Positions 46,049 to 54,651 of a stretch of DNA of 64,000 nucleotides are shown one piece after another (position 1 is the stretch's first letter; each line of letters opens with the position of its first letter). The DNA lies in the NCBI RefSeq assembly GCF_000337495.1, contig NZ_AOIS01000057.1:128472-192471 (forward strand), in the 5' to 3' direction. Source of the stretch: Haloterrigena salina JCM 13891. GTDB taxonomy: Archaea > Halobacteriota > Halobacteria > Halobacteriales > Natrialbaceae. Below the pieces are notes generated by a model that ran no database searches, was not told the origin of the DNA, and was given only the letters and a program-made list of their open reading frames with translations. The position numbers and the translations under genes are program-made.

Positions 46049-46816
46049 ATGACGAAACGGGCGAAACACCCGGTCCGGACGACCGAGAAGTCGCTGCGAC
46101 TCATCGCGGAGCTCAACCAGTTGGGGGAGGCTCGAGTGACGACGCTTGCGAGCGAACTCGGGATGGGGAAGAGCGCGGTCCACAACCACCTCAGCACGCT
46201 CGAGAAACACGGCTACGTCGTGAAGGATTCGGAGACCAAAACCTACCGGCTCAGTCTCAAGTTCCTCGATATCGGCGGACAGATCCGGAGCCAGAGAGAC
46301 GTCTACAAGGTCGCGGAGCCGAAGGTCGAGGAGTTGGCCGAAGAGTCGGGCGAACTGGTCCACCTCGTCGTCGAAGAGGACGGCAAGGGCGTCTACCTGT
46401 GCCGTTCGAAGGGCGAGCGCGCGGTCGAACTGGACACCTACATCGGCTGTCGACACCACATGCACAGTACGGCGTTCGGGAAGGCGATCCTCTCCCGACT
46501 CCCGACGGATCGCGTCGACGCGATCATCGATCAACACGGGCTCCCGAAGGTGACGCCCCGGACGATAACGTCGCGCGAGGCACTCTTCGAGGAGCTCGAG
46601 CGGACGAGAGAGCGCGGCTTCGCGGTCGACGACGAGGAGCGACTCGAGGGACTCCGCTGTATCGCCGCGCCGATCAAGTTCGATTCGGACGTCATCGGCG
46701 CGATCAGCGTGTCGGGTCCGACCGCCCGGATCGACGACGACTGGGAGTCGAACGAGTTCGTCAGCGAACTCCAGCGAACGGTGAACGTGATCGAACTCAA
46801 CAAGTACAACGTCTGA
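46049..46816 (+). CDS. IclR-family transcriptional regulator
   Basis: This 255-residue protein has a winged helix-turn-helix (TTEKSLRLIAELNQLGEARV, LGMGKSAVHNHLSTLEKHGY; ~10-62) and an IclR effector domain with HHMHSTAFGKAILSRLPTDR and EGLRCIAAPIKFDSDVIGAI. I chose ATG 46049 (MTKRAKHPVRTTEKS); an in-frame ATG at 46022 would add nine residues. It lies 205 bases upstream of malate synthase on the same strand, echoing the enterobacterial IclR that controls the glyoxylate genes. That parallel suggests, but does not prove, control of malate synthase by glyoxylate or pyruvate. Confidence 0.9.
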   Translation: MTKRAKHPVRTTEKSLRLIAELNQLGEARVTTLASELGMGKSAVHNHLSTLEKHGYVVKDSETKTYRLSLKFLDIGGQIRSQRDVYKVAEPKVEELAEESGELVHLVVEEDGKGVYLCRSKGERAVELDTYIGCRHHMHSTAFGKAILSRLPTDRVDAIIDQHGLPKVTPRTITSREALFEELERTRERGFAVDDEERLEGLRCIAAPIKFDSDVIGAISVSGPTARIDDDWESNEFVSELQRTVNVIELNKYNV

Positions 46817-46983
46817 CGACGCGGTCGCCGTCGGCGACCCGTTTCGGGCGTCTTCCCTCGTTGTGGCCACTCGCGAGGAGTCACGTAGCTCCGCCCCACC
46901 TGCGTGGAAAGCCGATAGACGGTGGAGGTGACTGTGTACTGGATGCCAACTGTGGCATCGGCTACCGAGAGATCGCACCACAC

Positions 46984-46993
46984 AATATTAATA
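46984..46993 (+). promoter_or_regulatory. TATA-like box of malate synthase
   Basis: AATATTAATA is centred ~33 bases before ATG 47022. Confidence 0.5.
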
Positions 46994-47021
46994 GTAGGAA
47001 AGAATATCGGTAATTGGATTC

Positions 47022-48332
47022 ATGAGTACGCACACTGATCGCCTTCACGATCGGAAGTTCGTTCGAACGTTCTTTACGACTCCGACGGCCGTGAAAGGGG
47101 AAGACGATTCCGCCAAGATGCTGCGCCGTGCCGCCCAACTCAGCGGCATCGAAGCGCCGGACGTCTGGGTGCCGGACAACGAGGACGCGACGGCCCCCTC
47201 GATGCGCGACGAAGGGATCGAGAACATCATCGACGTGCTGTCCGAACACGGCGCCGACGTCCCCGGCGAGATCCACCCCCGCGTCGTCTGGCACCGCGAG
47301 AGCCCCGAGACCCGATACCAGGGCTTCCAGCAGATCCTCGAGCTCGCCGACCCCGAGAACGGCGCCGTCGAACACCTCGATGGCGTCGTGATCCCGGAGG
47401 TCGGCGACATCGACGACTGGAAGAAAGCCGACGAGTTCATCACCATCGTGGAAAACGAGCACGGACTGGAGGAGGGCAGTCTGGCCATGTCGGTCATCGT
47501 CGAGAGCGGCGAGGCCGAGCTGGCGCTCGGCGACCTCCGCGAGGAGATGGGCAAGCCCTCGAACAACTTAGAGCGGCTGTTCCTCCTCGTCGACGGCGAA
47601 GTCGACTACACCAAAGACATGCGCGCGATCACGCCCACGGGCGAACTGCCGCCGTGGCCGGAGCTGCGACACAACACCTCCCGCGGCGCGAGCGCGGCCG
47701 GACTGATCGCGATCGACGGTCCCTACGACGACATCCGTGACGTCGAAGGCTACCACGAGCGGATGACCGACAACCAGGCCAAGGGGATGCTCGGCATCTG
47801 GTCGCTGACCCCCGGTCAGGTCGTCGAGGCGAACAAGTCCCCGCTCCCGCCGAAGAACGGAAGCTGGCTCCTCGAGGTCGACGACCGCGAGATCGAACTC
47901 GAAGCGGAGGACGGTCGCTACGTCTACGAGGGCGACGCGATCGAACTCGAAGAGGCGGCGGACGACCGGTACAGACTCAGCGTCGGCGGCGACGAGCAAG
48001 AACTCGACGGCGACGAACTCTCTCAGGAGCTGCTGGATCTGGCCTCCTACATCCCGAGTCTGAACGACATCGTCGACTCGATGGAGGAGTTCGAAGCAGC
48101 CAAGGAAGCCGGTAAGGGGGCGATCGCGATGGAGCGATCGGCGACCATCGCCATCGACGGCGTCGAGGTCGAGATCAGCAACGATCGAATGTGGGACGAG
48201 GCCACCTATCAGGCGGCCCAGACCCCGATCACGCTGTTCCAGGACGTCTACGAGAACCGGCCGGACCAACACGAGGACTTAGAGGAGATGTACGGCGAGG
48301 ACCTCGTGGAGCGCGCGATGGTCGTCGGCTGA
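47022..48332 (+). CDS. aceB: Malate synthase, haloarchaeal type
   Basis: This 436-residue protein matches the haloarchaeal malate synthase isoform, which is shorter than bacterial forms A and G. Visible are KFVRTFFTTPTAVKGEDDSA (~12-31), VWVPDNEDATAPSMRDEGIE, IHPRVVWHRESPETRYQGFQ and LAMSVIVESGEAELALGDLR. It condenses glyoxylate with acetyl-CoA to malate. In haloarchaea using the methylaspartate cycle, as in those with the glyoxylate bypass, this is the closing step for acetyl-CoA assimilation. An isocitrate lyase gene is absent here, while methylaspartate ammonia-lyase is 9 kb away. The upstream IclR may regulate it. Confidence 0.92.
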   Translation: MSTHTDRLHDRKFVRTFFTTPTAVKGEDDSAKMLRRAAQLSGIEAPDVWVPDNEDATAPSMRDEGIENIIDVLSEHGADVPGEIHPRVVWHRESPETRYQGFQQILELADPENGAVEHLDGVVIPEVGDIDDWKKADEFITIVENEHGLEEGSLAMSVIVESGEAELALGDLREEMGKPSNNLERLFLLVDGEVDYTKDMRAITPTGELPPWPELRHNTSRGASAAGLIAIDGPYDDIRDVEGYHERMTDNQAKGMLGIWSLTPGQVVEANKSPLPPKNGSWLLEVDDREIELEAEDGRYVYEGDAIELEEAADDRYRLSVGGDEQELDGDELSQELLDLASYIPSLNDIVDSMEEFEAAKEAGKGAIAMERSATIAIDGVEVEISNDRMWDEATYQAAQTPITLFQDVYENRPDQHEDLEEMYGEDLVERAMVVG

Positions 48333-48495
48333 TCAGGGCACAATATCCTCAAATGCATAGTTATTTTGTAATATATTCTACATTGAAGAGGTTTGTGAGA
48401 GCGATTCGAGGATCCGAGGGTCGGTAGTGATCCGGACAAGCAACAGTCTCGGTACTGGAAATCGAATTTGGATGTCTCATGGATCAAGAAGTAAG

Positions 48496-48549
48496 AATAG
48501 GTTCAATAGATGAAAAAGGTACAATAAGTAGAATAGGTACAGTAGGGCC
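48496..48549 (+). repeat. Three degenerate 18-bp direct repeats (iteron-like)
   Basis: GGTTCAATA, GGTACAATA and GGTACAGTA start at 48500, 48518 and 48536, an exact 18-base period, with neighbouring bases also similar (AATAGG / AAAAGG / AATAGG). Confidence 0.6.
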
Positions 48550-48978
48550 GTATATAGTGGACAGTTAAGAGATGATTAGGTGCAGAGTACGTCTGAATCA
48601 ACGCTCGAAGACTCGCTCAGGGGAGACACATGGCCGGATTTGGTGAATTCTGAGAGCGTGAGCGAACGGCGACATCCTCACGAGCACACCTTCAACGGTC
48701 GATATCGACGAACAGCTACCGTCATGAAACCAGTCCGCCGGCGGGACGGCTGGAAATCGAACATAGAGATATTCTATCTGGAATGAATAGCAAGGTCCTC
48801 TCGCGAGTCCGTTCGAGCGTCGCCGCGTTCTGCGTATTCTGACCGTAGCCTTCGAGCAACTTGGAGACGCGATTTCGTTCGCCGAGTTGCCCCACAGAAA
48901 CATTACTGCGTGGAGTGCTTCGATCGCTCTCCCGAGGCGACCGAGAACCGCTTCTGGGGACTGCGTTCATCGAGACGC

Positions 48979-49191
48979 TCAAGGCATCTCGCTAGACGTC
49001 TTCGATGAACAGCGGGGTCGACCGTTGGCGAGCCTCGATACCCTGATCTCAAACTCGTCGTTGCCAGCCACGTTACTGAAATACCTCGTCAGTGCGCCGG
49101 CGTCACTCCCGCGCTGCGGAACGAACGGCACCCAGTCGTAATGGGCCTCGTGTTCGAGTCGGATCTCGACGTCTTCGGAGATTTCGTGACA
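48979..49191 (-). pseudogene. Fragment of an unidentified protein gene
   Basis: The minus strand reads CHEISEDVEIRLEHEAHYDW, then VPFVPQRGSDAGALTRYFSN and VAGNDEFEIRVSRLANGRPR before a stop at 48979. The acidic, well-formed text and haloarchaeal codon use say it once was a gene, but there is no start and stops lie just upstream. A further similar-quality snippet (QLGERNRVSKLLEGYGQNTQ) lies at about 48800-48900 in another frame. I do not recognise the family. Confidence 0.4.
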
Positions 49192-49379
49192 TATCCCGGT
49201 GGCAGGAGAAAGACAGTGCTCAGATTAGGATTAAAGTAGGAGACGTAGCGGTTTCTGAGTTTCCACTCTCGAAAACGCTAGCCGCAACGGGTGTATCGAC
49301 CGGATTGAGTTAGGCTTTGTGGAGCGAGAGGGAAACTCTTTGACTGTTCATGAAACTCCCTATTCAGCTCTATCTGGCA

Positions 49380-49898
49380 TACCCCTCATTTTTAAATTAG
49401 TCTCTAATCTTGATATATCGGTGTCGTGCTGGCACGTTCAACCCTTCACAACGGGGTATCCAAAGTCGATCTCCAACCAGAGGTCGGACGAAGTCCGGAT
49501 CACGTTTCGCTCGACGAGACCGTGATCTAACCCGATGATGAGCAATATTGGTTGTGCGCCGCGGTCGATCATGAGACAAACGGTTCACTCTATACAGAGC
49601 TTGAATCTGTGAGAAAAGCGTTTTCGCTCACAGTTCCTCGCTGAGCTACGCGAGAAACATGACGTCGATAATACTGTGTTTCTCGTCAATGGAACAATGC
49701 CACCCCGAGACGCTTGCTCTCGACACGGGCTCGATTTCAGATACGAACGCAATGGTAATCAGAATACCGTAGAACAGGTTCTCTGAAATATAAAACGACG
49801 AACTATATCTTTCTCGATATATTTTGGAAACGTCATAGAAGAAACTACTGAGGAGTGGTTAAGCTCATTCGCCTTCGCATGGAACCAGCTTATCTGAA
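49380..49898 (+). pseudogene. Decayed IS6-type transposase (second subgroup)
   Basis: The transposase is readable in pieces: LQPEVGRSPDHVSLDETVI (stop) PDDEQYWLCAAVDHETNG, then QFLAELREKHDVDNTVFLVN, HGLDFRYERNGNQNTVEQV and, at the end, TTEEWLSSFAFAWNQLI followed by the natural stop. There are internal stops and frame changes. DET and the VDHET/VDNTVFLV segments are the expected neighbourhoods of the DDE residues. It is a different subgroup from the nested elements at 62-63.5 kb and resembles the scrap at 60.2-60.5 kb. Confidence 0.7.
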
Positions 49899-49990
49899 CA
49901 CTACCGTTCCGGGGCCCAGAACTCGCAGTAACTGTGGGTAGTTATTGATCAATAGCTATCATATCGTCCCCGATAGTTATCTTATAACAG

Positions 49991-50180
49991 CACTGTCTAG
50001 TTGTACCGGTTTAAGAAAGGATTGTGTCATTGATGGATTGGTTAGGATGCTCGCAGACCTGCTCAGCAAGAGTGATAAGCCGAATTTAGAAGGACTCCGG
50101 AGACTCGACGAGGTGGACGAGACAACCGTATTGGTGTTCGATCAGCAATATTGCGCACATCATCCAAGAGCTAGTATGTA
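49991..50180 (+). mobile_element. Truncated 5' end of an IS6-type element
   Basis: CACTGTCTAGTTG at 49991-50003 is identical to the left terminal repeat of the element at 62452-63194. The next ~100 bases, including the start ATGCTCGCAGACCTGCTCAG, match the beginning of its transposase, after which similarity ends. No right end is visible. Confidence 0.65.
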
Positions 50181-50517
50181 GACAGACGTCTAGCTAGAAG
50201 CCGAACTGACGGCGCCTTCCGGATAGATATAATTCTATGTATTGTAGAATAAGTGGCTATTATGATTGACTACGGAAGAACGATCCCGGATTACATCCGT
50301 ATGCTTGTAACCTATTTGAGGAACTAGCACTGGGAAATCCCATCAAGAGAGATGTGGGTTGGAGACACTCTGAGGCAAATGGTGGTTGCGAGATATAGAA
50401 TGGAGAAGAATAGGGCAGAGACGGATCGCCGATCAGTTTCGGTACACGGTAGGGCGCTGAACAGCACGCTATTCCATAATACATGGATTTATGTGTCCCG
50501 GAGGGAAAGAACAAACA
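50181..50517. other. Intergenic with a dyad before the IclR gene
   Basis: No gene is seen. TCCAT-AATAC-ATGGA at 50473-50487 is a perfect 5-base dyad 31 bases before the IclR start and may be its operator. Confidence 0.4.
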
Positions 50518-51282
50518 ATGACCGAAAGTCAACTCCTGACGACAACCGAAACATCATTGGCGGTAATCGAAACGATTCAGGAATTAGACGGGGCAACGCC
50601 GTCAGAACTGGCAACAGCGCTCGAACTAACGAAGAGTACGGTATACAAACACCTATACACGCTCGGAAAACACGGCTACGTCATCGCCGACGGTAACGAA
50701 TATCGACTCGGGGGGCGGTTCTACCATATCGGTATGTATGTCCGGAACCGCAGCAAGATATACGAGGTAGCAGGGAAATACGTTACCGAACTCGCGGAGC
50801 GGTCGAACGAGGAGTCCGACTTCGGAGTCGAAGAGAACGGTCGCATCGTGACGCTGTTCGATTCGGTCGGTAGTTCCGCCAAACCGAGTTCGCGGCTCAA
50901 CAACTACGAGTATATGCACACCACGGCGATCGGAAAAGCGATCCTCGCTCGACTGCCCGACTCCCGCGTCGATCGAATCGTCGATCAATGGGGGCTGCCA
51001 CGGCTGACCGACCAAACGATCACGTCTCGAGCGGAACTCGGCGATGAACTCGATCGAATCCGAGAGCGCGGTTACGCGATCAACGACGAGGAGTCGATTT
51101 CGGGTAAACGCGTTGCCGGTATCGTCGCCGAAGATCCATCGGGGGGCATTATCGGTGGCTTCACCATCTCCGGACCAGCCTACAGAATCAGCGACACTGA
51201 ACTCTATCAGGAATTCCCCGATATCCTCTTCCGAGTCGTTCCCGACTTCGAGGCGGAACTCGACTCACAAGGCCTAGTGTAA
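50518..51282 (+). CDS. IclR-family transcriptional regulator
   Basis: This 254-residue protein has a winged helix-turn-helix (TTTETSLAVIETIQELDGAT and LELTKSTVYKHLYTLGKHGY, ~8-60) and the effector domain with MHTTAIGKAILARLPDSRVD and ERGYAINDEESISGKRVAGI. The usual GLRCxAAP motif is changed to GKRVAGIVAEDPSGG, so ligand binding may differ from the other two regulators here. Codon use is less GC-biased than in the sugar island. It lies 196 bases upstream of the NhaC-type transporter and probably controls it, and perhaps the asparaginase. Confidence 0.9.
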   Translation: MTESQLLTTTETSLAVIETIQELDGATPSELATALELTKSTVYKHLYTLGKHGYVIADGNEYRLGGRFYHIGMYVRNRSKIYEVAGKYVTELAERSNEESDFGVEENGRIVTLFDSVGSSAKPSSRLNNYEYMHTTAIGKAILARLPDSRVDRIVDQWGLPRLTDQTITSRAELGDELDRIRERGYAINDEESISGKRVAGIVAEDPSGGIIGGFTISGPAYRISDTELYQEFPDILFRVVPDFEAELDSQGLV

Positions 51283-51435
51283 CCTCGTTTCAACTTGGCC
51301 GATAAACTACGGAATTATAGTCTTATCCTCGATAATTCGATAATGTATTGTTCACAGAGCACTCCAGAGATTTCGTTGAACATTCGGTAATTGATATGGC
51401 TGATCTATCGCAGGTAGTGGCCTTTCCCACCTGTA

Positions 51436-51449
51436 TTCAAAAGCTTGAA
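51436..51449. promoter_or_regulatory. Dyad upstream of the NhaC-type transporter
   Basis: TTCAA-AAGC-TTGAA lies 30-43 bases before ATG 51479, overlapping the expected promoter. Half-sites resemble those of the dyad by the first IclR gene (TTCA/TGAA), so it is a candidate operator. Confidence 0.35.
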
Positions 51450-51478
51450 ATAGGATAACCAGACAGTATAGAGAATGT

Positions 51479-53248
51479 ATGCCATACGAATCACTACCGT
51501 TCGCAGCGCTCTCGCTGGCTCCGCCGCTGCTCGCGATCGCACTCGCGATGTACACGCGGCAGGTGCTGGTGTCGCTATTCGCCGGCGTCTGGATCGGTGC
51601 ATTGATGATCGCTGGCGGGAATCCGATTGCTGCGACGGCGCTGTCACTGGACTGGATCGTCGAAGTCGTGAGATCACCGTTCGATACCAAATTCCTCATC
51701 CTGATCATGTTCATGGGCGCCGGTGCCGCATTCATTTACAAATCGGGCGGGATCATCGCGCTTCAGAACTGGATCGGCAATCGAGTGAACACCGCCCGTG
51801 ACTCGCAAATACTAACCTGGCTCATTGGGATTTTCATCTTCTTCGATTCGTATACGAGTACTATCGTGACCGGGAACGCGACGCGGGAGCTCTCCCAGGA
51901 GAATAACACCTCCAGAGAGATGCATGCCTATGTGCTTGACTCGACAACCTCGCCGGTCACGACCTTCGGTCCCGTGTCGAACTGGATCGGGTATCAAGTG
52001 TCGATGATCATCGTCGGATTCGAAGCCGCACAGTTTACCGCCGAAGAAGTCGGTATCACCGCGTTCGGGCTCTTCCTACAGAGCATTCCGTGGAACATCT
52101 ACTGTTTCCTGGCGTTCTTCATGGTCGGATTCATTTCGATCACGCAGCGGTTCTACGGCCCGATGCTGAACGCCGAGTGGCGCTCGCGCAAGGAGAAAAA
52201 GACCCGCCGCGACGACGCGACGCCGCTCTCGGATATCACGACCGACGTCGGTGAGCCGAGCGAGAAGAATCCGACGCTGATCAATTTCTTCGCGCCGATT
52301 CTGTCGCTGCTGGTCGTCGGACTCGTCTCGATGTGGTGGCTCGGCGGTGGCCACCAATCCGGCGTCGACATCGCGACCGCGTTCCAAGAGACCGACGTCG
52401 CACTCGGCCTCCTGTACGGTTCGTTCGCGTTCATGGCCGTCGGGATGCTCGGGGCCGTCGGATTCGGAACCATGGACCTCGAAGAAGCGAGCGATACCGT
52501 GATCAGCGGATTCAAAACGATGATGATCGCGGCCGCGATCATCGTCCTCGCGTGGAGTATCGGGCACGCCGCGGAGCAGGTCGGGACCGCCCAATATATC
52601 GTCGATGTCATGGTCGACAGCGGCGTCCCCGGCTCGTTCCTGCCGCTTCTCATCTTCCTCGCGGCGATGTTCATCGCGTTCACGACCGGGACGTCGTGGG
52701 GAACCATGGCGATCCTGACCCCGCTCGCGATTCCACTCGGTTATGAACTGTCGGGTCTATCGATCCTACCGGTCCTCATGGGCGTCCTGTTCGGTGGCGC
52801 AATCTGGGGCGACCACGTCTCACCGATCAGCGACACGACCGTCATGTCCTCGATCTTCGCTGGGTCGGACCACATCGATCATGTGACGACGCAGGTTCCG
52901 TTCGCGATGACCGCAGCCGGTGTGACAGTGCTGATGTTGCTCCTGTACGCGGTCGGTATGACGTCGCCACTGGTGTTGCTCCCGCTGTCGGTCGTCCTCA
53001 CTGCGGGTGTCGTCATCGCGCTGAACAAATTCGACGCTCGCCGCAAGAATCTCCCCGAAGTTATGCCGACTGCCGAGGCTATCGACAACGGCGACATCGA
53101 CGTCGATGCGATCGAAAACGGAACATCAACCGACACGACGCGGATCAACGGTCGATACGAGTTCATCGAATCGATCCCGCTGACCGCAGTCGGGATTGTT
53201 ATCGCCTATCTCTGTCTCGTCTTTGGGTTCATGACCCTCGGCTTCTAA
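51479..53248 (+). CDS. NhaC-family Na+/H+ antiporter-like transporter
   Basis: This 589-residue membrane protein has about 12-13 hydrophobic segments. NhaC-like features include FIFFDSYTSTIVTGNATREL (~117-136), TFGPVSNWIGYQVSMIIVGF, AFTTGTSWGTMAILTPLAIP (~400-419) and FGGAIWGDHVSPISDTTVMS (~440-459), the last being the hallmark D-H-x-S-P-I-S-D-T region. Members exchange Na+ for H+, or malate/lactate pairs. It sits between an IclR regulator and asparaginase, so transport of an organic acid such as malate, aspartate or a related C4 compound is possible; antiport is the family default. Confidence 0.88.
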   Translation: MPYESLPFAALSLAPPLLAIALAMYTRQVLVSLFAGVWIGALMIAGGNPIAATALSLDWIVEVVRSPFDTKFLILIMFMGAGAAFIYKSGGIIALQNWIGNRVNTARDSQILTWLIGIFIFFDSYTSTIVTGNATRELSQENNTSREMHAYVLDSTTSPVTTFGPVSNWIGYQVSMIIVGFEAAQFTAEEVGITAFGLFLQSIPWNIYCFLAFFMVGFISITQRFYGPMLNAEWRSRKEKKTRRDDATPLSDITTDVGEPSEKNPTLINFFAPILSLLVVGLVSMWWLGGGHQSGVDIATAFQETDVALGLLYGSFAFMAVGMLGAVGFGTMDLEEASDTVISGFKTMMIAAAIIVLAWSIGHAAEQVGTAQYIVDVMVDSGVPGSFLPLLIFLAAMFIAFTTGTSWGTMAILTPLAIPLGYELSGLSILPVLMGVLFGGAIWGDHVSPISDTTVMSSIFAGSDHIDHVTTQVPFAMTAAGVTVLMLLLYAVGMTSPLVLLPLSVVLTAGVVIALNKFDARRKNLPEVMPTAEAIDNGDIDVDAIENGTSTDTTRINGRYEFIESIPLTAVGIVIAYLCLVFGFMTLGF

Positions 53249-53409
53249 CAAACGTCTCGTTTCTGTCCTAGAATTTTGACATAGTTTGAGATAACAGCTC
53301 CGGAGAGTCAAACGACTTCCGTCTCCCCGATACCGACACGTACAGTCTCTCATTTCTACGGTTAGGGTTAATCGCAATCGGTATACGTTTCGTTCGAATA
53401 GTACGACAT

Positions 53410-54396
53410 ATGCCGACGATCTCTGTCATAGCGACCGGTGGTACGATCGCAAGTACCTCAAGCGAAACTGGAACGGTCCCAACCAAGTCAGTTCGGGACC
53501 TCGTCGATTCCTATCCGGAAAGTTTCAATGATTTCGATGTTAGGACGGAACAGCTCACACAGACCCCGAGCTCGGAACTGACGATTAATGACCTTGTGGC
53601 CCTGAGTGATCGCATTCGAGCCGTCGCCGACGGTGTCGACGGAGTCGTTGTCCTCCATGGGACTGATACGATCGAAGAGACCGCGTATTATCTCGATCTC
53701 GTGCTCAACATTGACGTGCCGATCGTCCTCACTGGGGCACAACGGCCGTACGATAGCCAGAGTCCCGACGGGCCGGCAAACCTTCGCGGAGCCCTCGCCG
53801 CAGCGAATCACGATTACGTTCAGACGGGAACTTATATCTTCTTCAACGACCGGCTTCATGCAGCACGACCAGTGACAAAAGACCACAGTAGCAATCTCGA
53901 CGCATACGATTCGGGTAACTACGGACCGGTCGCAGAACGGACACCCGACGGCCTCTGGTTCTACCGTCGGCCCGAGAGCCTGTCGATGACGATCCCCGCA
54001 CGAGACGTCACAGCGACTGTCGAGATTGTGTCGACGTCGACGAACACCGATGGGAGACAGATCACTCATGCCGTCGACCGTGGTGTTGATGGAATCGTCG
54101 TTGATGCGCTCGGACTCGGAAACGTTCCTCCGGACGTCGCAGATTCTATCGGTGATGCCATTGCCGACGATATCGTCGTTGTGATCACGACGCGGTGTCG
54201 AGACGGAATCGTTTCCCCGGTATACGGTTCCGAAGGAGGCGCTGCAGTTCTCGAGGAAAAGGACGCACTGTTTGCGTCGAACCTTTCCGCTCACAAGGCG
54301 CGGATCAAACTGATAGTAGCACTGTCACAGAAACCCGACTACGATTATCAGGAAGTGTTTGACGCTAGCCGATTGAATGGCCACGGATATCAATGA
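53410..54396 (+). CDS. L-asparaginase, type I-like
   Basis: This 328-residue protein has the two threonine motifs of bacterial-type asparaginases: ISVIATGGTIASTSSETGTV (~4-23, Thr ~12) and GVVVLHGTDTIEETAYYLDL (~78-97, Thr-Asp ~86-87), plus PIVLTGAQRPYDSQSPDGPA and the Lys in ARPVTKDHSSNLDAYDSGN. No signal peptide, so it is cytoplasmic. It hydrolyses asparagine to aspartate and ammonia. It follows the transporter by 161 bases, before glutamate dehydrogenase, consistent with an amino-acid catabolic group. Confidence 0.92.
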   Translation: MPTISVIATGGTIASTSSETGTVPTKSVRDLVDSYPESFNDFDVRTEQLTQTPSSELTINDLVALSDRIRAVADGVDGVVVLHGTDTIEETAYYLDLVLNIDVPIVLTGAQRPYDSQSPDGPANLRGALAAANHDYVQTGTYIFFNDRLHAARPVTKDHSSNLDAYDSGNYGPVAERTPDGLWFYRRPESLSMTIPARDVTATVEIVSTSTNTDGRQITHAVDRGVDGIVVDALGLGNVPPDVADSIGDAIADDIVVVITTRCRDGIVSPVYGSEGGAAVLEEKDALFASNLSAHKARIKLIVALSQKPDYDYQEVFDASRLNGHGYQ

Positions 54397-54627
54397 GCTT
54401 GACGCGACACGACGCGGAATACAAACTCGAGAAGAAAAATTGGATAGACTACTCGATGCGAGAAGCTATCCACTGGATTGGGACAAATACATCGCAAGCA
54501 TCTGCTCTGCCGACAAGAGAGGCCTAGAGGAAGAGATGGTGTTCCGGATGTAACTAACATCTGGGTCGACGAGATCAGCGAGAGCTTCCACATCGCAAGC
54601 GACGGAACCGAAACATTTGCAAGCTAG
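54377..54627 (+). pseudogene. Small frameshifted reading frame after asparaginase
   Basis: An ATG at 54377, inside the asparaginase end, opens MATDINELDATRRGIQTREE and runs LDWDKYIASICSADKRGLEE to a stop at 54553 (58 residues). One base more near TTCCGGATG (54543) would continue as DVTNIWVDEISESFHIASDG and TETFAS to a stop at 54627, giving ~83 well-formed residues. The overlap suggests co-translation with asparaginase. The family is not recognised; it is either a recent pseudogene or a sequencing error. Confidence 0.4.
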
Positions 54628-54651
54628 CACGAAAATTCGTTATTGCATTCG

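Larger units (their letters stand above)
48333..49379. other. Degraded AT-rich stretch
   Basis: No intact gene. It contains an 18-bp-period repeat (48496-48549) and a decayed minus-strand reading frame (48979-49191). It marks the start of a ~2-kb sink of gene remnants. Confidence 0.5.
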
